From Chloroflexota bacterium (lineage in GTDB: Bacteria > Chloroflexota > Anaerolineae > J036 > Brachytrichaceae), in assembly GCA_021788625.1 (NCBI GenBank), contig JAJYKL010000008.1:1-64000 (forward strand): a stretch of 64,000 nt of DNA, given 5' to 3'. The notes beneath the pieces were generated by a model that saw only the letters and a program-made list of their open reading frames with translations, was not told the origin of the DNA and did not search any database. The position numbers were made by a program, and so were the translations under genes. Shown here piece after piece: positions 16,009 to 24,259 of the stretch. How positions within the stretch are numbered: the stretch's first letter is position 1; every line of letters begins with the position of its first letter.

Positions 16009-17106
16009 ATGTTTACCCCAGAAGAACCGACTCGCGCGCGTAGAGAGAAAAAGCCTCCGGTATTTCCGCCTGCCAAATGGGATGCCTTCGTCGAGCAGCA
16101 TCCCTACGGGCACTTTCTGCAAACGACTCTATGGGGTGAGCTGAAAAGTTCGTATGGCTGGAGGGCGTTGCGTGCCAGTCTCGTAAACGCGAATGCCGAA
16201 CTGGTGGGCGGCTCCGTGGTGCTTTTTCGCCGACTGCCATTTGGATTGGGTACACTCGCCTATGTGCCTCGCGGGCCGGTGGTCAACTGGGACGATCGTG
16301 ACTTGGCCACGGCCGTGATCCGCACCACGAGCAAGCTGGCGCGCAGCCGCGGTGCCATTGGCATGGTCATTGAGCCGGGGCTGCTCGACACGCCTTCCGA
16401 CCAGCGCACACTACAGATGTCCAATCTGCGGCCCGTCGATCTGCACGTGCAACCACGGCGCACCATCTGGGTGAATCTGGACGTCGAAGAGGAAGTCGAC
16501 ATCCTGGCATTGATGAAGCAAAAGACGCGATACAACATCGGCCTGGCACGGCGCAAAGGCGTCAGTGTGCGTAAGGGCGATGCTGAGGACCTGCCCATGT
16601 TCTATGCCATGATGCAGGCCACTGCCAGGCGTGATATCTTTTCCATCCACCCGCTGGGATACTATCAGTTGTTTATGCAGTTGTTCAATGGCATGAATGT
16701 ACATGCCGCAGACTTGCTGATCGCCGAATATGAAAAGCGTCCACTGGCAGGGATGATCGTCGTTGCCAATGGCAAGCGGGCTACTTACCTCTATGGCGCC
16801 AGCTCGAACGATTTCCGGGAACTGATGCCCACCTACCTGCTGCAATGGGAAGGGATCCGTTGGGCGCGTGCACGCGGCTGTGTGACCTACGACCTATGGG
16901 GCATTCCTGACGAGGATGAACCGGTGCTCGAGGCTAATTTTAAAGACCGCGACGACGGGTTGTGGGGTGTTTATCGCTTTAAGCGCGGCTATGGTGGTCA
17001 GATCGTGCGCCATATCGGTGCATGGGCGCAGGTGTTCTCCCCACTCCGCTGGTGGCTCTTTAGCCAGGCACGCCGATTCAGGAAAACTTCCGGCCTTAGT
17101 GCATAA
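16009..17106 (+). CDS. FemAB family aminoacyl transferase (peptidoglycan bridge peptide ligase type)
   Basis: A 365-residue protein of the FemX/FemAB family, which uses aminoacyl-tRNA to add amino acids to the stem peptide of lipid II. Supporting segments are HPYGHFLQTTLWGELKSSYGW near the start, RGPVVNW, RTIWVNLDVEEEVDILALMKQKTRYNIGLARRKGVSVRKG (the hallmark KTRYNI-ARRKGV loop) and GASSNDFRELMPTYLLQWEGIRWARARGCVTYDLWGIPD. It fits a double GNAT-like fold. ATG 16009 is weakly preceded by GAGAG. Proteins of this family imply a peptidoglycan with cross-bridges; related homologues are used for lipid or other aminoacylation, so the substrate is not proven. Confidence 0.85.
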   Translation: MFTPEEPTRARREKKPPVFPPAKWDAFVEQHPYGHFLQTTLWGELKSSYGWRALRASLVNANAELVGGSVVLFRRLPFGLGTLAYVPRGPVVNWDDRDLATAVIRTTSKLARSRGAIGMVIEPGLLDTPSDQRTLQMSNLRPVDLHVQPRRTIWVNLDVEEEVDILALMKQKTRYNIGLARRKGVSVRKGDAEDLPMFYAMMQATARRDIFSIHPLGYYQLFMQLFNGMNVHAADLLIAEYEKRPLAGMIVVANGKRATYLYGASSNDFRELMPTYLLQWEGIRWARARGCVTYDLWGIPDEDEPVLEANFKDRDDGLWGVYRFKRGYGGQIVRHIGAWAQVFSPLRWWLFSQARRFRKTSGLSA

Positions 17107-17295
17107 GTGGAATGCAGAGGTACGGTTGACGATTTGAGACGGGAGATTTGAGATTGGCTGTCTGATGTAAAGCCGGGTACGTATCTGGCGCCGGTCCCGG
17201 TGAAAGGTCACATCGCTTAAGCTGCGATTTATTCATTTGTATCCAATCAGGTCGTATTTCATGTGCTCATTGAATTTAGCTGTTCCGTGACGCAC

Positions 17296-17320
17296 TGGGT
17301 CACCGTAAGCCGGTGACCCA
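17296..17320. terminator. 10-bp perfect hairpin between FemX and GH1 genes
   Basis: TGGGTCACCG (17296-17305) pairs with CGGTGACCCA (17311-17320) over a 5-nt loop, followed by TGGTTGATTT. It may end the FemX transcript; the U tract is weak. The remaining intergenic sequence (17107-17386) shows nothing else clear. Confidence 0.45.
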
Positions 17321-17386
17321 TGGTTGATTTGCAGCTTCCTGTCTCTAATATTCCGTTTTATTGATAACGAGTACTAATTCAAAGTT

Positions 17387-18727
17387 ATGGTTGATGCAAC
17401 GTTTAACTTCCCCAAGGACTTCCGGTGGGGAACGGCTACGGCCGCTCACCAGGTAGAGGGGAATAACAATAACAATCAATGGTGGGAATGGGAACAGACG
17501 CCTGGCCACATCCTCAATAGTGATAAATCCGGCCGTGCGTGTGACTGGTGGAACAATGCGGAAGCCGACTTCGATCGCATGGTGGAGTTGGGGCTGAATG
17601 CCCATCGCCTGTCCGTTGAGTGGAGCCGCATCGAGCCGCATGAAGGGGTTTTTGACGAGGCCGCCATCGAGCGCTATCGCACGATGCTGAAGGGCTTGCG
17701 CCAGCGCGGCATTGAGCCAATGGTCACCCTGCACCACTTCACCAATCCTCTGTGGCTGGAAGAGCGTGGTGGCTGGGAACATACTGATGTCAGTGTGCCG
17801 CTCTTCGCACGGTTCGTTACCAAAGTGGTGCAGACGATGGGCGACCTGTGCGATCTGTGGTGTACCATCAATGAACCCAACGTCTACGCCCTGCTGGGCT
17901 ACGTTACCGATGGCGACATGCCACCTGGCGTGGTGAATCATTTGCAACGTGGCATGGCGGTCTTGTGCAATATGCTGCTGGGTCACGCGGCGGCTTACCA
18001 GGTTTTGCACCAGCACCAGAGGCAGGCGCGGGTGGGGATAGCCCACCATATGCGCTACATGCACCCTTTGCGTGATGGCCACCCTCTTGATGGGCTTGTA
18101 GCGGCCTTCCAAGACGAGATCTTTAATCAAAGCATTTTGAACGCGCTTACCAAAGGGCGCTGGGATTTGTTGCTGCGTCTGGGGCACCCACCCAGTGCGC
18201 GATCTCTGCGTGGCACGTTGGACTGGATCGGCTTGAATTATTACTCCCGCCAGTGTACGGTTTACGACCCGCATAGCCCGGGTACGCTCTTTGGCAGGCT
18301 GGTGAATATGCCGGGTGCCATGATGAGCGACTTCGAATATGGCGAAGTGTATCCGGAAGGCTTGATGCCGCTGCTCAAACGGTTGGCGCGCTACAGGCTG
18401 CCGATTTACATCACGGAAAACGGTCTGCCCGATGCCGATGACGATCTGCGCCCCAGCTTCCTGGTCCGCCATTTACGTGTGCTGTGGAGCGCCATCCAGT
18501 CATCCCTCCCGGTGGCCGGTTATTATCACTGGTCGTTTATCGACAACTTCGAATGGTCCGAAGGCTGGCGCATGAAGTTTGGGCTCTATGAGATGGACCC
18601 ACTCACCCAGGTACGCAAGCCGCGCCAGAGCGCCTTCCTGTATCGCGATATCGCCAGAGCCAATGCCATCACCAGCGATATGGTGCGGATGCATACGCCG
18701 CAATTGCTGGAAGCCATCTTCCCATGA
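17387..18727 (+). CDS. Family 1 glycoside hydrolase (beta-glucosidase)
   Basis: A 446-residue GH1 enzyme of normal length. The N-terminal FPKDFRWGTATAAHQVEG holds the conserved sugar-binding Gln-His pair, TINEP (160-164) contains the acid/base Glu163, and YITENGL contains the nucleophile Glu344. The aglycone-side WSFIDNFEWSEGW is also present. No signal peptide is visible, so it acts in the cytoplasm on imported beta-linked disaccharides. It overlaps the next gene by 4 nt, so the two are translationally coupled. Substrate specificity (glucose, galactose, fucose or 6-phospho sugar) is not settled; the absence of PTS genes here argues for non-phosphorylated substrates. Confidence 0.95.
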   Translation: MVDATFNFPKDFRWGTATAAHQVEGNNNNNQWWEWEQTPGHILNSDKSGRACDWWNNAEADFDRMVELGLNAHRLSVEWSRIEPHEGVFDEAAIERYRTMLKGLRQRGIEPMVTLHHFTNPLWLEERGGWEHTDVSVPLFARFVTKVVQTMGDLCDLWCTINEPNVYALLGYVTDGDMPPGVVNHLQRGMAVLCNMLLGHAAAYQVLHQHQRQARVGIAHHMRYMHPLRDGHPLDGLVAAFQDEIFNQSILNALTKGRWDLLLRLGHPPSARSLRGTLDWIGLNYYSRQCTVYDPHSPGTLFGRLVNMPGAMMSDFEYGEVYPEGLMPLLKRLARYRLPIYITENGLPDADDDLRPSFLVRHLRVLWSAIQSSLPVAGYYHWSFIDNFEWSEGWRMKFGLYEMDPLTQVRKPRQSAFLYRDIARANAITSDMVRMHTPQLLEAIFP

Positions 18728-19620
18728 CCACAGGACGAGGCACCGCCATGGCGCATGCCAATGGCATTGAAATCTGCTACGACACCTTTGGCGACTCAAG
18801 CTCCCCGGCTCTGTTGTTGGAAGCGGGGATGGGCAACCAGATGATCGAGTGGGACGCGGCTCTGTGCTCGGCGCTCGCTGCACGGGGGTTCTGGGTGATT
18901 CGCTATGATCACCGTGATGTGGGCAAATCAAGTAAGGTGACGCAGCTCACTCAGCCAGCCGCAGGGCCTGCGGCGTCTCGCACACCCTACTCGTTTCTCG
19001 ATATGGTCCATGACGCCACAGGGTTGCTGGATTGGCTGGGTGTGGATCAGGCGCACGTTGTGGGCATTTCGATGGGCGGGTGTCTGGTGCAGCTGATGGC
19101 CATTCATCATCGCGACCGGTTGCGAACCATAACGTTAATGCAGACGTTTGCCAAAGGCGCCGATCTACCTGGCCCAGGCCTAGGCGGCTTCCCTGTAAAG
19201 ATGCCCGAGAGCACCGAGAAGGAAGCGTTTCTGCAGGAGTTCGTTGCCTGGGAGCAGTTCATCAGCGGAGCACGTTACAGGCGTGACACCGCCTTTCTGC
19301 GCGCACAGGGTGAAGCGCTCCATGCGCGTGGCCTGACCATAGAAGGTCGTGTGGGACATGCGGCGGCAATGGCTGTTACACCGGACTGGTATGCGCAGCT
19401 GCCAGGCATTACCACTCCCACCCTCGTAATCCACGGTGACGCAGACCCGCTTGTGCCGGTGGAACTGGGCCTTGCCACGGCGAAAGCGATTCCGTGTTGC
19501 GAGTTACTCGTCATCGAGGGTTGGGGGCACGGTTTCCCAGCGCAATCATTATGGCCTCAACTGATTGAGGCTATCGCCACACACGCTTCACCGAATGCAA
19601 GAAGAGCAGCGGCACCGTAA
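18724..19620 (+). CDS. Alpha/beta hydrolase (esterase-like)
   Basis: A 298-residue alpha/beta hydrolase whose ATG overlaps the GH1 stop (ATGA). The nucleophile elbow is GISMGG with Ser116, the acid is Asp241 in HGDADPLVP and the base His269 in GWGHGF. The overall pattern (VIRYDHRDVGKSS, SFLDMVHDATGLLDWLGVDQAHVVGISMGG, TPTLVIHGDAD) resembles RdmC/DhmA-like esterases and haloalkane-dehalogenase relatives. Coupling to the beta-glucosidase suggests that it may remove an acyl or ester group from a glycoside, but this is only inferred. Confidence 0.85.
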   Translation: MTTGRGTAMAHANGIEICYDTFGDSSSPALLLEAGMGNQMIEWDAALCSALAARGFWVIRYDHRDVGKSSKVTQLTQPAAGPAASRTPYSFLDMVHDATGLLDWLGVDQAHVVGISMGGCLVQLMAIHHRDRLRTITLMQTFAKGADLPGPGLGGFPVKMPESTEKEAFLQEFVAWEQFISGARYRRDTAFLRAQGEALHARGLTIEGRVGHAAAMAVTPDWYAQLPGITTPTLVIHGDADPLVPVELGLATAKAIPCCELLVIEGWGHGFPAQSLWPQLIEAIATHASPNARRAAAP

Positions 19621-19691
19621 AGCGTATAAATTGTTTGTGTCTTTCCCTGAACTGTGGACTATGGTGGATTGGTACATCGCCCAAATCGACC

Positions 19692-20141
19692 TTATTCCAC
19701 AGCGATCTTGACAACCACTTTCCTCACCGGCATGGGAGACTCATCGGCCATGCCTGGCATGTGGGCATCCTGCGGCCACAACAGCATAAAGTCACCCGGC
19801 CCCATGGGTAGCAAAACTCCTTCACCCGAGAGCGCTTGAAAGTCTTTGTCCGGATTGTAGTCGCCCAGCGTCAGGCGATCGAGCGATGCATAGCCCATCT
19901 TTTCCTTGCCGCTAACGATAAACTGCAGGTCAACATAGCGCCTGTGCGCCTCCCACCTGCCCTGTTCTTTTAGTTTACTGGTGTATTCCTGCACCATCAC
20001 GTACATTTTCTGGCCATCCAGCTCGATGCGCCCGACTGGCAACGACGCCAGATCGGTGGACTTCAGGTAATCAAAGGCCTGCCGAAAGCGAGGGCCGAGG
20101 TTGGCATAGGTTTGGGCATTCTTTATGTTGTCGTAAATCAT
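19692..20141 (-). CDS. YhcH/YjgK/YiaL family (DUF386) protein
   Basis: A 149-residue protein of the DUF386 family (YhcH, YiaL, EbgC), which has a cupin-like beta fold and binds metal. ATG 20141 is preferred because GGGAG lies 7 nt upstream. Segments such as WEAHRRYVDLQFIVSGKEKMGYASL and GDFMLLWPQDAHMPGM match the family; the His and Glu in WEAHRRYVDLQ and the HMP near the end are the usual metal ligands. Members are linked to sialic acid or sugar-acid catabolism and one is EbgC, a beta-galactosidase subunit. It is the last gene of the operon with the PdxA2-like dehydrogenase and acid sugar kinase. The reaction is unknown. Confidence 0.85.
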   Translation of the reverse strand: MIYDNIKNAQTYANLGPRFRQAFDYLKSTDLASLPVGRIELDGQKMYVMVQEYTSKLKEQGRWEAHRRYVDLQFIVSGKEKMGYASLDRLTLGDYNPDKDFQALSGEGVLLPMGPGDFMLLWPQDAHMPGMADESPMPVRKVVVKIAVE

Positions 20142-20186
20142 ATCCACACTCCCATGTCGTGAAGTATAGGATTGAAACACACATAC

Positions 20187-21470
20187 CTAGTGCAACATCG
20201 GGTTGATGCCAATCTGCCGCATCAGGGCGTCTTCGGCACCGAACCCCCCTGCTTTGGTAATAACCTGCAGCCCGGCGTAGCGCCCATCAGCCAATTCGCC
20301 TATAGCGATGCCTGGTTGCGCTTCACCAGTCAGCAGCAGCCAATGTGCGCCCAGCGCCGTGCAGACTGCTGTTGCCACATCGCCACCTGTCAACACCAGC
20401 CGGCCGAACGCCATGCGTGAAGCTACTTTTACCGCTATGGCGCCGAGTTGGCGCGCCACCGCGAGACGGCCGAGTGGCGATTCAGCAAGTCCGGAGGTGG
20501 TCAGCACCGCGCACCCCATGCGCTGTAGCTTGGTCGTGATCTCATCGGCCAGTGTAGCCGTAACGCCGGCATCGCCCGACAGCCAATCCGCGGTGGGTTG
20601 AATGACGGGGACGCCGCGCCCGTGCGCGTATTGCACCTGGCCAACCGTCGACGGGTGCAGACTGCCGGCGATGATGAGTACGGGACCGGTCGGTCCAGTC
20701 AATACTGCATGGGAGTTGCCCGGTGCCTGAAGCTGGCTGGCCAGTGCGGTGGCTAACCCGGCAGAGCCGCATAGCAGACGCACTCCTCTGGCGAGCGCCC
20801 ATCGCACGAGCAGCTCCAGGTCGGTGTCGGTCTGCGCGTCGGCGATGATGATGCCCGAGTCATACGCCAGGCGATCGGATGGCAAGGGCCGGGGCAAGGT
20901 TTGCCCTTGCCCAGGGAGCGACCGCAAGGAATCGGCCCTACGACACAGGTCGTGACGTACCTCGTCTGACGTGAGCATGTGCACGGGACGGCTGGAATGG
21001 GCAAAGACCTCTGCCAGCCGCCCGTGCGCGCCTTCGTGGGCAAATAGGGTTAGCTCGAGAGGCTGACCATGCACCATAAGCTGGCCGTTCACGACAGTAC
21101 GACCCTGGGCCGGGAACGCCGGCGTAACGAGGGCAGTATCGAGCTGCATAGCGTCCAGCAGTGCATGCAGCTCGTCTCCCGGGTGGCCGCGCAGTGTTGA
21201 ATCGATCTTCTTGTAAACAATAGCTCCTACCTTGAGAGGTAGTAATAGCATACCGGCGGCGCGAACGGCGGCCACGGCGTCTGCGTGTGGCAGGTAGCGG
21301 CTCTCTGTGTTGAGCACCAGCACATCGGGCATGCCACCAGACGGTTGATCATCAGAGTGTCTGTTGCCAGCCTGTAATGTAATCCGCACCAGGGTGCGGA
21401 ATCCACGCTGCGCAAACGCTGCTCCCGTATCGCACGCGCCGGTCAGGTCGTCGGCTATGACGGTTACCAT
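20187..21470 (-). CDS. Four-carbon acid sugar kinase family (DUF1537)
   Basis: A 427-residue protein of the DUF1537 kinase family (DtnK/OtnK), with ATG 21470 chosen because GGGA lies 6 nt upstream. The N-terminal part has IADDLTGACDTGAAFAQRG (sugar-acid site) and KKIDSTLRGH (the conserved DSTLRGH), and the C-terminal part holds the nucleotide-binding LTGGDVATAV. Known members phosphorylate D-threonate, L-threonate or D-erythronate at O4. Here the gene follows a LarA-type racemase and a PdxA2-like dehydrogenase on the same strand, so it should be the second step of a C4 (or similar) acid sugar pathway. The exact aldonate is unknown. Confidence 0.9.
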   Translation of the reverse strand: MVTVIADDLTGACDTGAAFAQRGFRTLVRITLQAGNRHSDDQPSGGMPDVLVLNTESRYLPHADAVAAVRAAGMLLLPLKVGAIVYKKIDSTLRGHPGDELHALLDAMQLDTALVTPAFPAQGRTVVNGQLMVHGQPLELTLFAHEGAHGRLAEVFAHSSRPVHMLTSDEVRHDLCRRADSLRSLPGQGQTLPRPLPSDRLAYDSGIIIADAQTDTDLELLVRWALARGVRLLCGSAGLATALASQLQAPGNSHAVLTGPTGPVLIIAGSLHPSTVGQVQYAHGRGVPVIQPTADWLSGDAGVTATLADEITTKLQRMGCAVLTTSGLAESPLGRLAVARQLGAIAVKVASRMAFGRLVLTGGDVATAVCTALGAHWLLLTGEAQPGIAIGELADGRYAGLQVITKAGGFGAEDALMRQIGINPMLH

Positions 21471-21478
21471 TGTTTTTC

Positions 21479-21609
21479 CCACGAATCTTCACGAACAGGC
21501 ACGAATAAGAAGCATGGAAAGGGGTACGTGCGTATGCACAGGGCATATCGGAGGGATACCGAGTTTGTTGGGTAATGTAACCGTTTGACACATTTGTGTT
21601 GATTCGTGG
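21479..21609. repeat. MITE-like element with 9-bp terminal inverted repeats
   Basis: The ends are CCACGAATC (21479-21487) and GATTCGTGG (21601-21609), with imperfect extension to about 18 bp (left continues TTCACGAAC, right mirrors AACACAAAT). The element is 131 bp, has no plausible gene, and its left end sits 9 bp upstream of the kinase ATG. The CACGAA-rich left end looks like a dispersed extragenic repeat. Confidence 0.45.
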
Positions 21610-21615
21610 ACGATA

Positions 21616-22890
21616 TTACGGCAGGATGGGCAGAGTGTCCGGAGCGTGGGTGAGCACACTGACGGTCGCGTCCGGGCCATGCCTGCGCAGGGCAGCCTGT
21701 AATGCATCGTCCACACTTGCATACGGTGTGAAACCCAACGCCAGTGCATTTTCTCGTGAGATGCCCTCACTCACCAAGCTGACAGGCGCGTGCTCTCGGG
21801 TTTTGGCCCACGCCAGCACCACTGCTGCCGAGACGACATCCTTCACCTCACCTCGCCGGATCATCGTGTCGATGCGTTCGGAAGGGAGGGCGGCGAACTC
21901 CAGCAGGTCGTTGTGCATCACCGACACTCCTTCGGGGCTGGGCGTTACGATGATGATGCTGCCGCCTGCTTTCACACTGATCTCAGACGGATAGAGTGAT
22001 TTATGTGCTTGCCAGAACTCAATATCACAGGGGTGTGAACCGGCAACCACGATGTCGGCCATGCCTGGAACCGGCACGCCGTACACCTGTTGCGCGCGCC
22101 GTACTCCCTCCCGGTGTGCGCGGATAAAGTCGCCATAAAAAGCCTGCACCAGACGCCCAGCAGGGTCCAATACCGTGTTGAGAATCACCTTCAGTCCGAC
22201 CTGCCCGGCGATAGCCTCCAGCTCGGCGCGCACGGGGTTCTCCACCTGACCCAGGTACGAACGCGGTGCGCGCGTGCTCAGGTAGTGTGTCGCACCCGTA
22301 GTGACCGCTCCACACACTCCAGGCTGAATAATCTTTGCACCTGCCGAGTAGCCAGGGATGTGATGCGGCACGATGCTACCCAGACCGATCAGGAAGTCTG
22401 ACTCCATCGCGAGGCGGTTGACTGATACAGGCGTGCCATTGGGTGTGGTTCCCAGGTTCACCAGAGCATCGTCTGACTGCCACTGGTGGTTGACCACACG
22501 CACGTGCCGGGTGACTTCTGCTCCATAATGGCTGTCGATCTCACGGGGAGTCATGGGACGGTGCGTACCCAACGCGATGAGCACCTTCACCTGCTCGTCG
22601 CGTATGCCGCTGGCATTCAACTCATCCAGCAGGGCTGGGATGATGAGGTGGACTGGCGTCTGGCGCGTGAGATCGTCGGCACAGATGACCACGTTCCGCG
22701 CACCACGCGCTGCCTCGCGTAATGGAGGGCTTCCAATCGGCATCTGGAGGCAGCGCCGCACTTCAGCAGCCGGATCGTCGCATGCAGGCGTGTCGCGAGG
22801 AGAAAGCACTGCCAGCAGGTTTCGCGCTGGCACCTTCAGATCCAGCCTGGCATCGCCATAGGGCATCGAAACGGTTACATTTTGTTGCAT
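21616..22890 (-). CDS. LarA family nickel-pincer racemase/epimerase
   Basis: A 424-residue LarA-family protein (DUF2088 N-terminal domain). Residues known from Lactiplantibacillus lactate racemase are conserved: the R in DDLTRQTP (72-79), His110 in GTHR, His176 in VPHHIPG, Lys186 in SAGAKIIQPG, His202 in THYLS, and the Gln294/Lys297 pair in WQAHK. The four metal/pincer residues keep the spacing of LarA (108, 174, 184, 200) with an offset of 2. LarA homologues racemise or epimerise alpha-hydroxy acids at C2 with a nickel pincer nucleotide. Placed between a PdxA2-like dehydrogenase and a four-carbon acid kinase, it probably epimerises a C4 aldonate. The cofactor genes larB/C/E are not in the window. 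Confidence 0.88.
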   Translation of the reverse strand: MQQNVTVSMPYGDARLDLKVPARNLLAVLSPRDTPACDDPAAEVRRCLQMPIGSPPLREAARGARNVVICADDLTRQTPVHLIIPALLDELNASGIRDEQVKVLIALGTHRPMTPREIDSHYGAEVTRHVRVVNHQWQSDDALVNLGTTPNGTPVSVNRLAMESDFLIGLGSIVPHHIPGYSAGAKIIQPGVCGAVTTGATHYLSTRAPRSYLGQVENPVRAELEAIAGQVGLKVILNTVLDPAGRLVQAFYGDFIRAHREGVRRAQQVYGVPVPGMADIVVAGSHPCDIEFWQAHKSLYPSEISVKAGGSIIIVTPSPEGVSVMHNDLLEFAALPSERIDTMIRRGEVKDVVSAAVVLAWAKTREHAPVSLVSEGISRENALALGFTPYASVDDALQAALRRHGPDATVSVLTHAPDTLPILP

Positions 22891-23009
22891 CCCTGCTTCA
22901 CCCCTGAACAGTTACGTTGAAGTATAAGACCGCGGATTGAGGGTTCGCGTAGCATGATGCGGGCAGTCTGCATAGACCTGGGCATTGGTTACACAAGGCT
23001 CGCGGGCAA

Positions 23010-23029
23010 CTGCCGCTCCGGTGCGGCAG
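23010..23029. terminator. 7-bp hairpin between pdxA2-like and larA-like genes
   Basis: CTGCCGC (23010-23016) pairs with GCGGCAG (23023-23029) over 6 nt. There is no clear U tract on either strand. It could modulate read-through or stability in the operon. Confidence 0.3.
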
Positions 23030-23052
23030 CTCAGTTGAGGCACATGCGGGTA

Positions 23053-24081
23053 TCAGGACGACTGGCTGTGTGCTGCCACCATCTGCAGCGCCACATCTAT
23101 GGCTGCCAGCAGGCTATCTTCGCGCGCACGACCTGTTCCGGCGATATCGAAGGCAGTGCCATGATCGACCGAGGTGCGGATAATTGGCAATCCAATGCTG
23201 ACATTCACGCCATAGTCGAAAGCCAGCAGCTTCATCGGGATATGGCCCTGGTCGTGATACATCGCCACAACAATATCAAACTCGCCCTTTACGGCACGTA
23301 AGAAGACCGTGTCCGGCGGTTGAGGGTCCGATACGTCCAGTCCGCGCTCTCGCGCGGCGCGTACGGCTGGCATGATGCCCGTCTCTTCCTGGCGGCCAAA
23401 GAGGCCACCTTCACCCGCGTGCGGGTTCAGCCCGGCCACCGCGATGCGTGGGTGCAGAATGCCGAGTGCCTGGCACGAGTGTTGGGCCAGATCGATCACC
23501 TCCCCTACGCGCTCGGGCGTTACGCGCCGGATGGCCTCTTCCAGTGAGACGTGTGTACTGACGTGCACCACGCGCAGATTGGGCCCCACCAGCAGCATAC
23601 TCACCCTGGACGCGTGCGTCCTCTCGGCCAGCAGCTCGGTGTGCCCTGCGTAATTGAAACCTGCCTGGTTCATGGCTGCCTTATTCAGTGGAGCGGTCAC
23701 CACTGCGCCAACGCGACCTTCGATAGCCAGATCGCAAGCCCTGAAGACGTACTCCACCGCGGCGCGACCCGCACTCGGGTTTATCTGACCTGGTGGGCAG
23801 TCGGCGGGAGAAGCGTTGCCCAGGTCCAGCAGGGTGATGGTTTGCCCTCCGGTGTAGCGTCCGGCGGATGGGTCGGTGATGAATTCAAACTGCGGTGCTG
23901 TGTCGCCAACCCATTTCGCAGCACGCTGCAAGATGCGTTTATCGCCAATGACGAGAGGGCGCGCGCGCAGGGTGACTTCGGGGTGCCGCAGCGCCTTGAC
24001 GACGATCTCCGGTCCAACCCCCGCCGGATCACCTATGGTAATGGCCAGGATGGGCCGCGTGTCAGGAAGCTTGTTGGTCAT
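23053..24081 (-). CDS. pdxA2: PdxA2-like 4-phospho-threonate 3-dehydrogenase
   Basis: A 342-residue protein of the PdxA superfamily. ATG 24081 is preferred because AAGGA lies 6 nt upstream. The metal-binding His177 (STH), His221 (NPHAGEGG) and His276 (MYHDQGH) match the three ligands of PdxA. The segment MYHDQGHIPMKLLAFDYGVN, together with GLPIIRTSVDHGTAFDIAGTG, fits PdxA2-type enzymes, which use 4-phospho-D-threonate/erythronate to give dihydroxyacetone phosphate and CO2, rather than the vitamin B6 enzyme. It is the first gene of a minus-strand operon with LarA-like, DUF1537 kinase and DUF386 genes. Function in pyridoxine synthesis is less likely, because no other pdx gene is nearby. Confidence 0.88.
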   Translation of the reverse strand: MTNKLPDTRPILAITIGDPAGVGPEIVVKALRHPEVTLRARPLVIGDKRILQRAAKWVGDTAPQFEFITDPSAGRYTGGQTITLLDLGNASPADCPPGQINPSAGRAAVEYVFRACDLAIEGRVGAVVTAPLNKAAMNQAGFNYAGHTELLAERTHASRVSMLLVGPNLRVVHVSTHVSLEEAIRRVTPERVGEVIDLAQHSCQALGILHPRIAVAGLNPHAGEGGLFGRQEETGIMPAVRAARERGLDVSDPQPPDTVFLRAVKGEFDIVVAMYHDQGHIPMKLLAFDYGVNVSIGLPIIRTSVDHGTAFDIAGTGRAREDSLLAAIDVALQMVAAHSQSS

Positions 24082-24227
24082 ACTGATTCCTTGCACAAGG
24101 CATAAACGGCCTCTGCTCAATCCAATGCCTGGCCTAAGTCAGACATGGTATATTCTGAAATTCATAGTGAGCATAAAAGAGTTGAGCTGATCATAACGCC
24201 AGATGAGCACGAAGTCACAGTGTTCCT

Positions 24228-24233
24228 TATAAT
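24228..24233 (+). promoter_or_regulatory. Predicted -10 box of the LysM-CAP gene
   Basis: TATAAT at 24228-24233 lies 26 nt upstream of ATG 24260; the start would be near 24240 and a GAGGA site follows. No good -35 box is seen. Confidence 0.45.
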
Positions 24234-24259
24234 CCGTGCAGGTGCGAGGAATCCAACGC

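Noticed and set aside
17345-18472. 375-codon minus-strand ORF opposite the GH1 gene
   Set aside because: The opposite strand carries a complete GH1 gene with both catalytic glutamates. The antisense frame shows no domain.
23053-24081. PdxA of vitamin B6 biosynthesis
   Set aside because: The GHIPMKLLAFDYGVN segment and the neighbouring DUF1537 kinase point to PdxA2 of acid sugar catabolism, and no other pdx gene is near.
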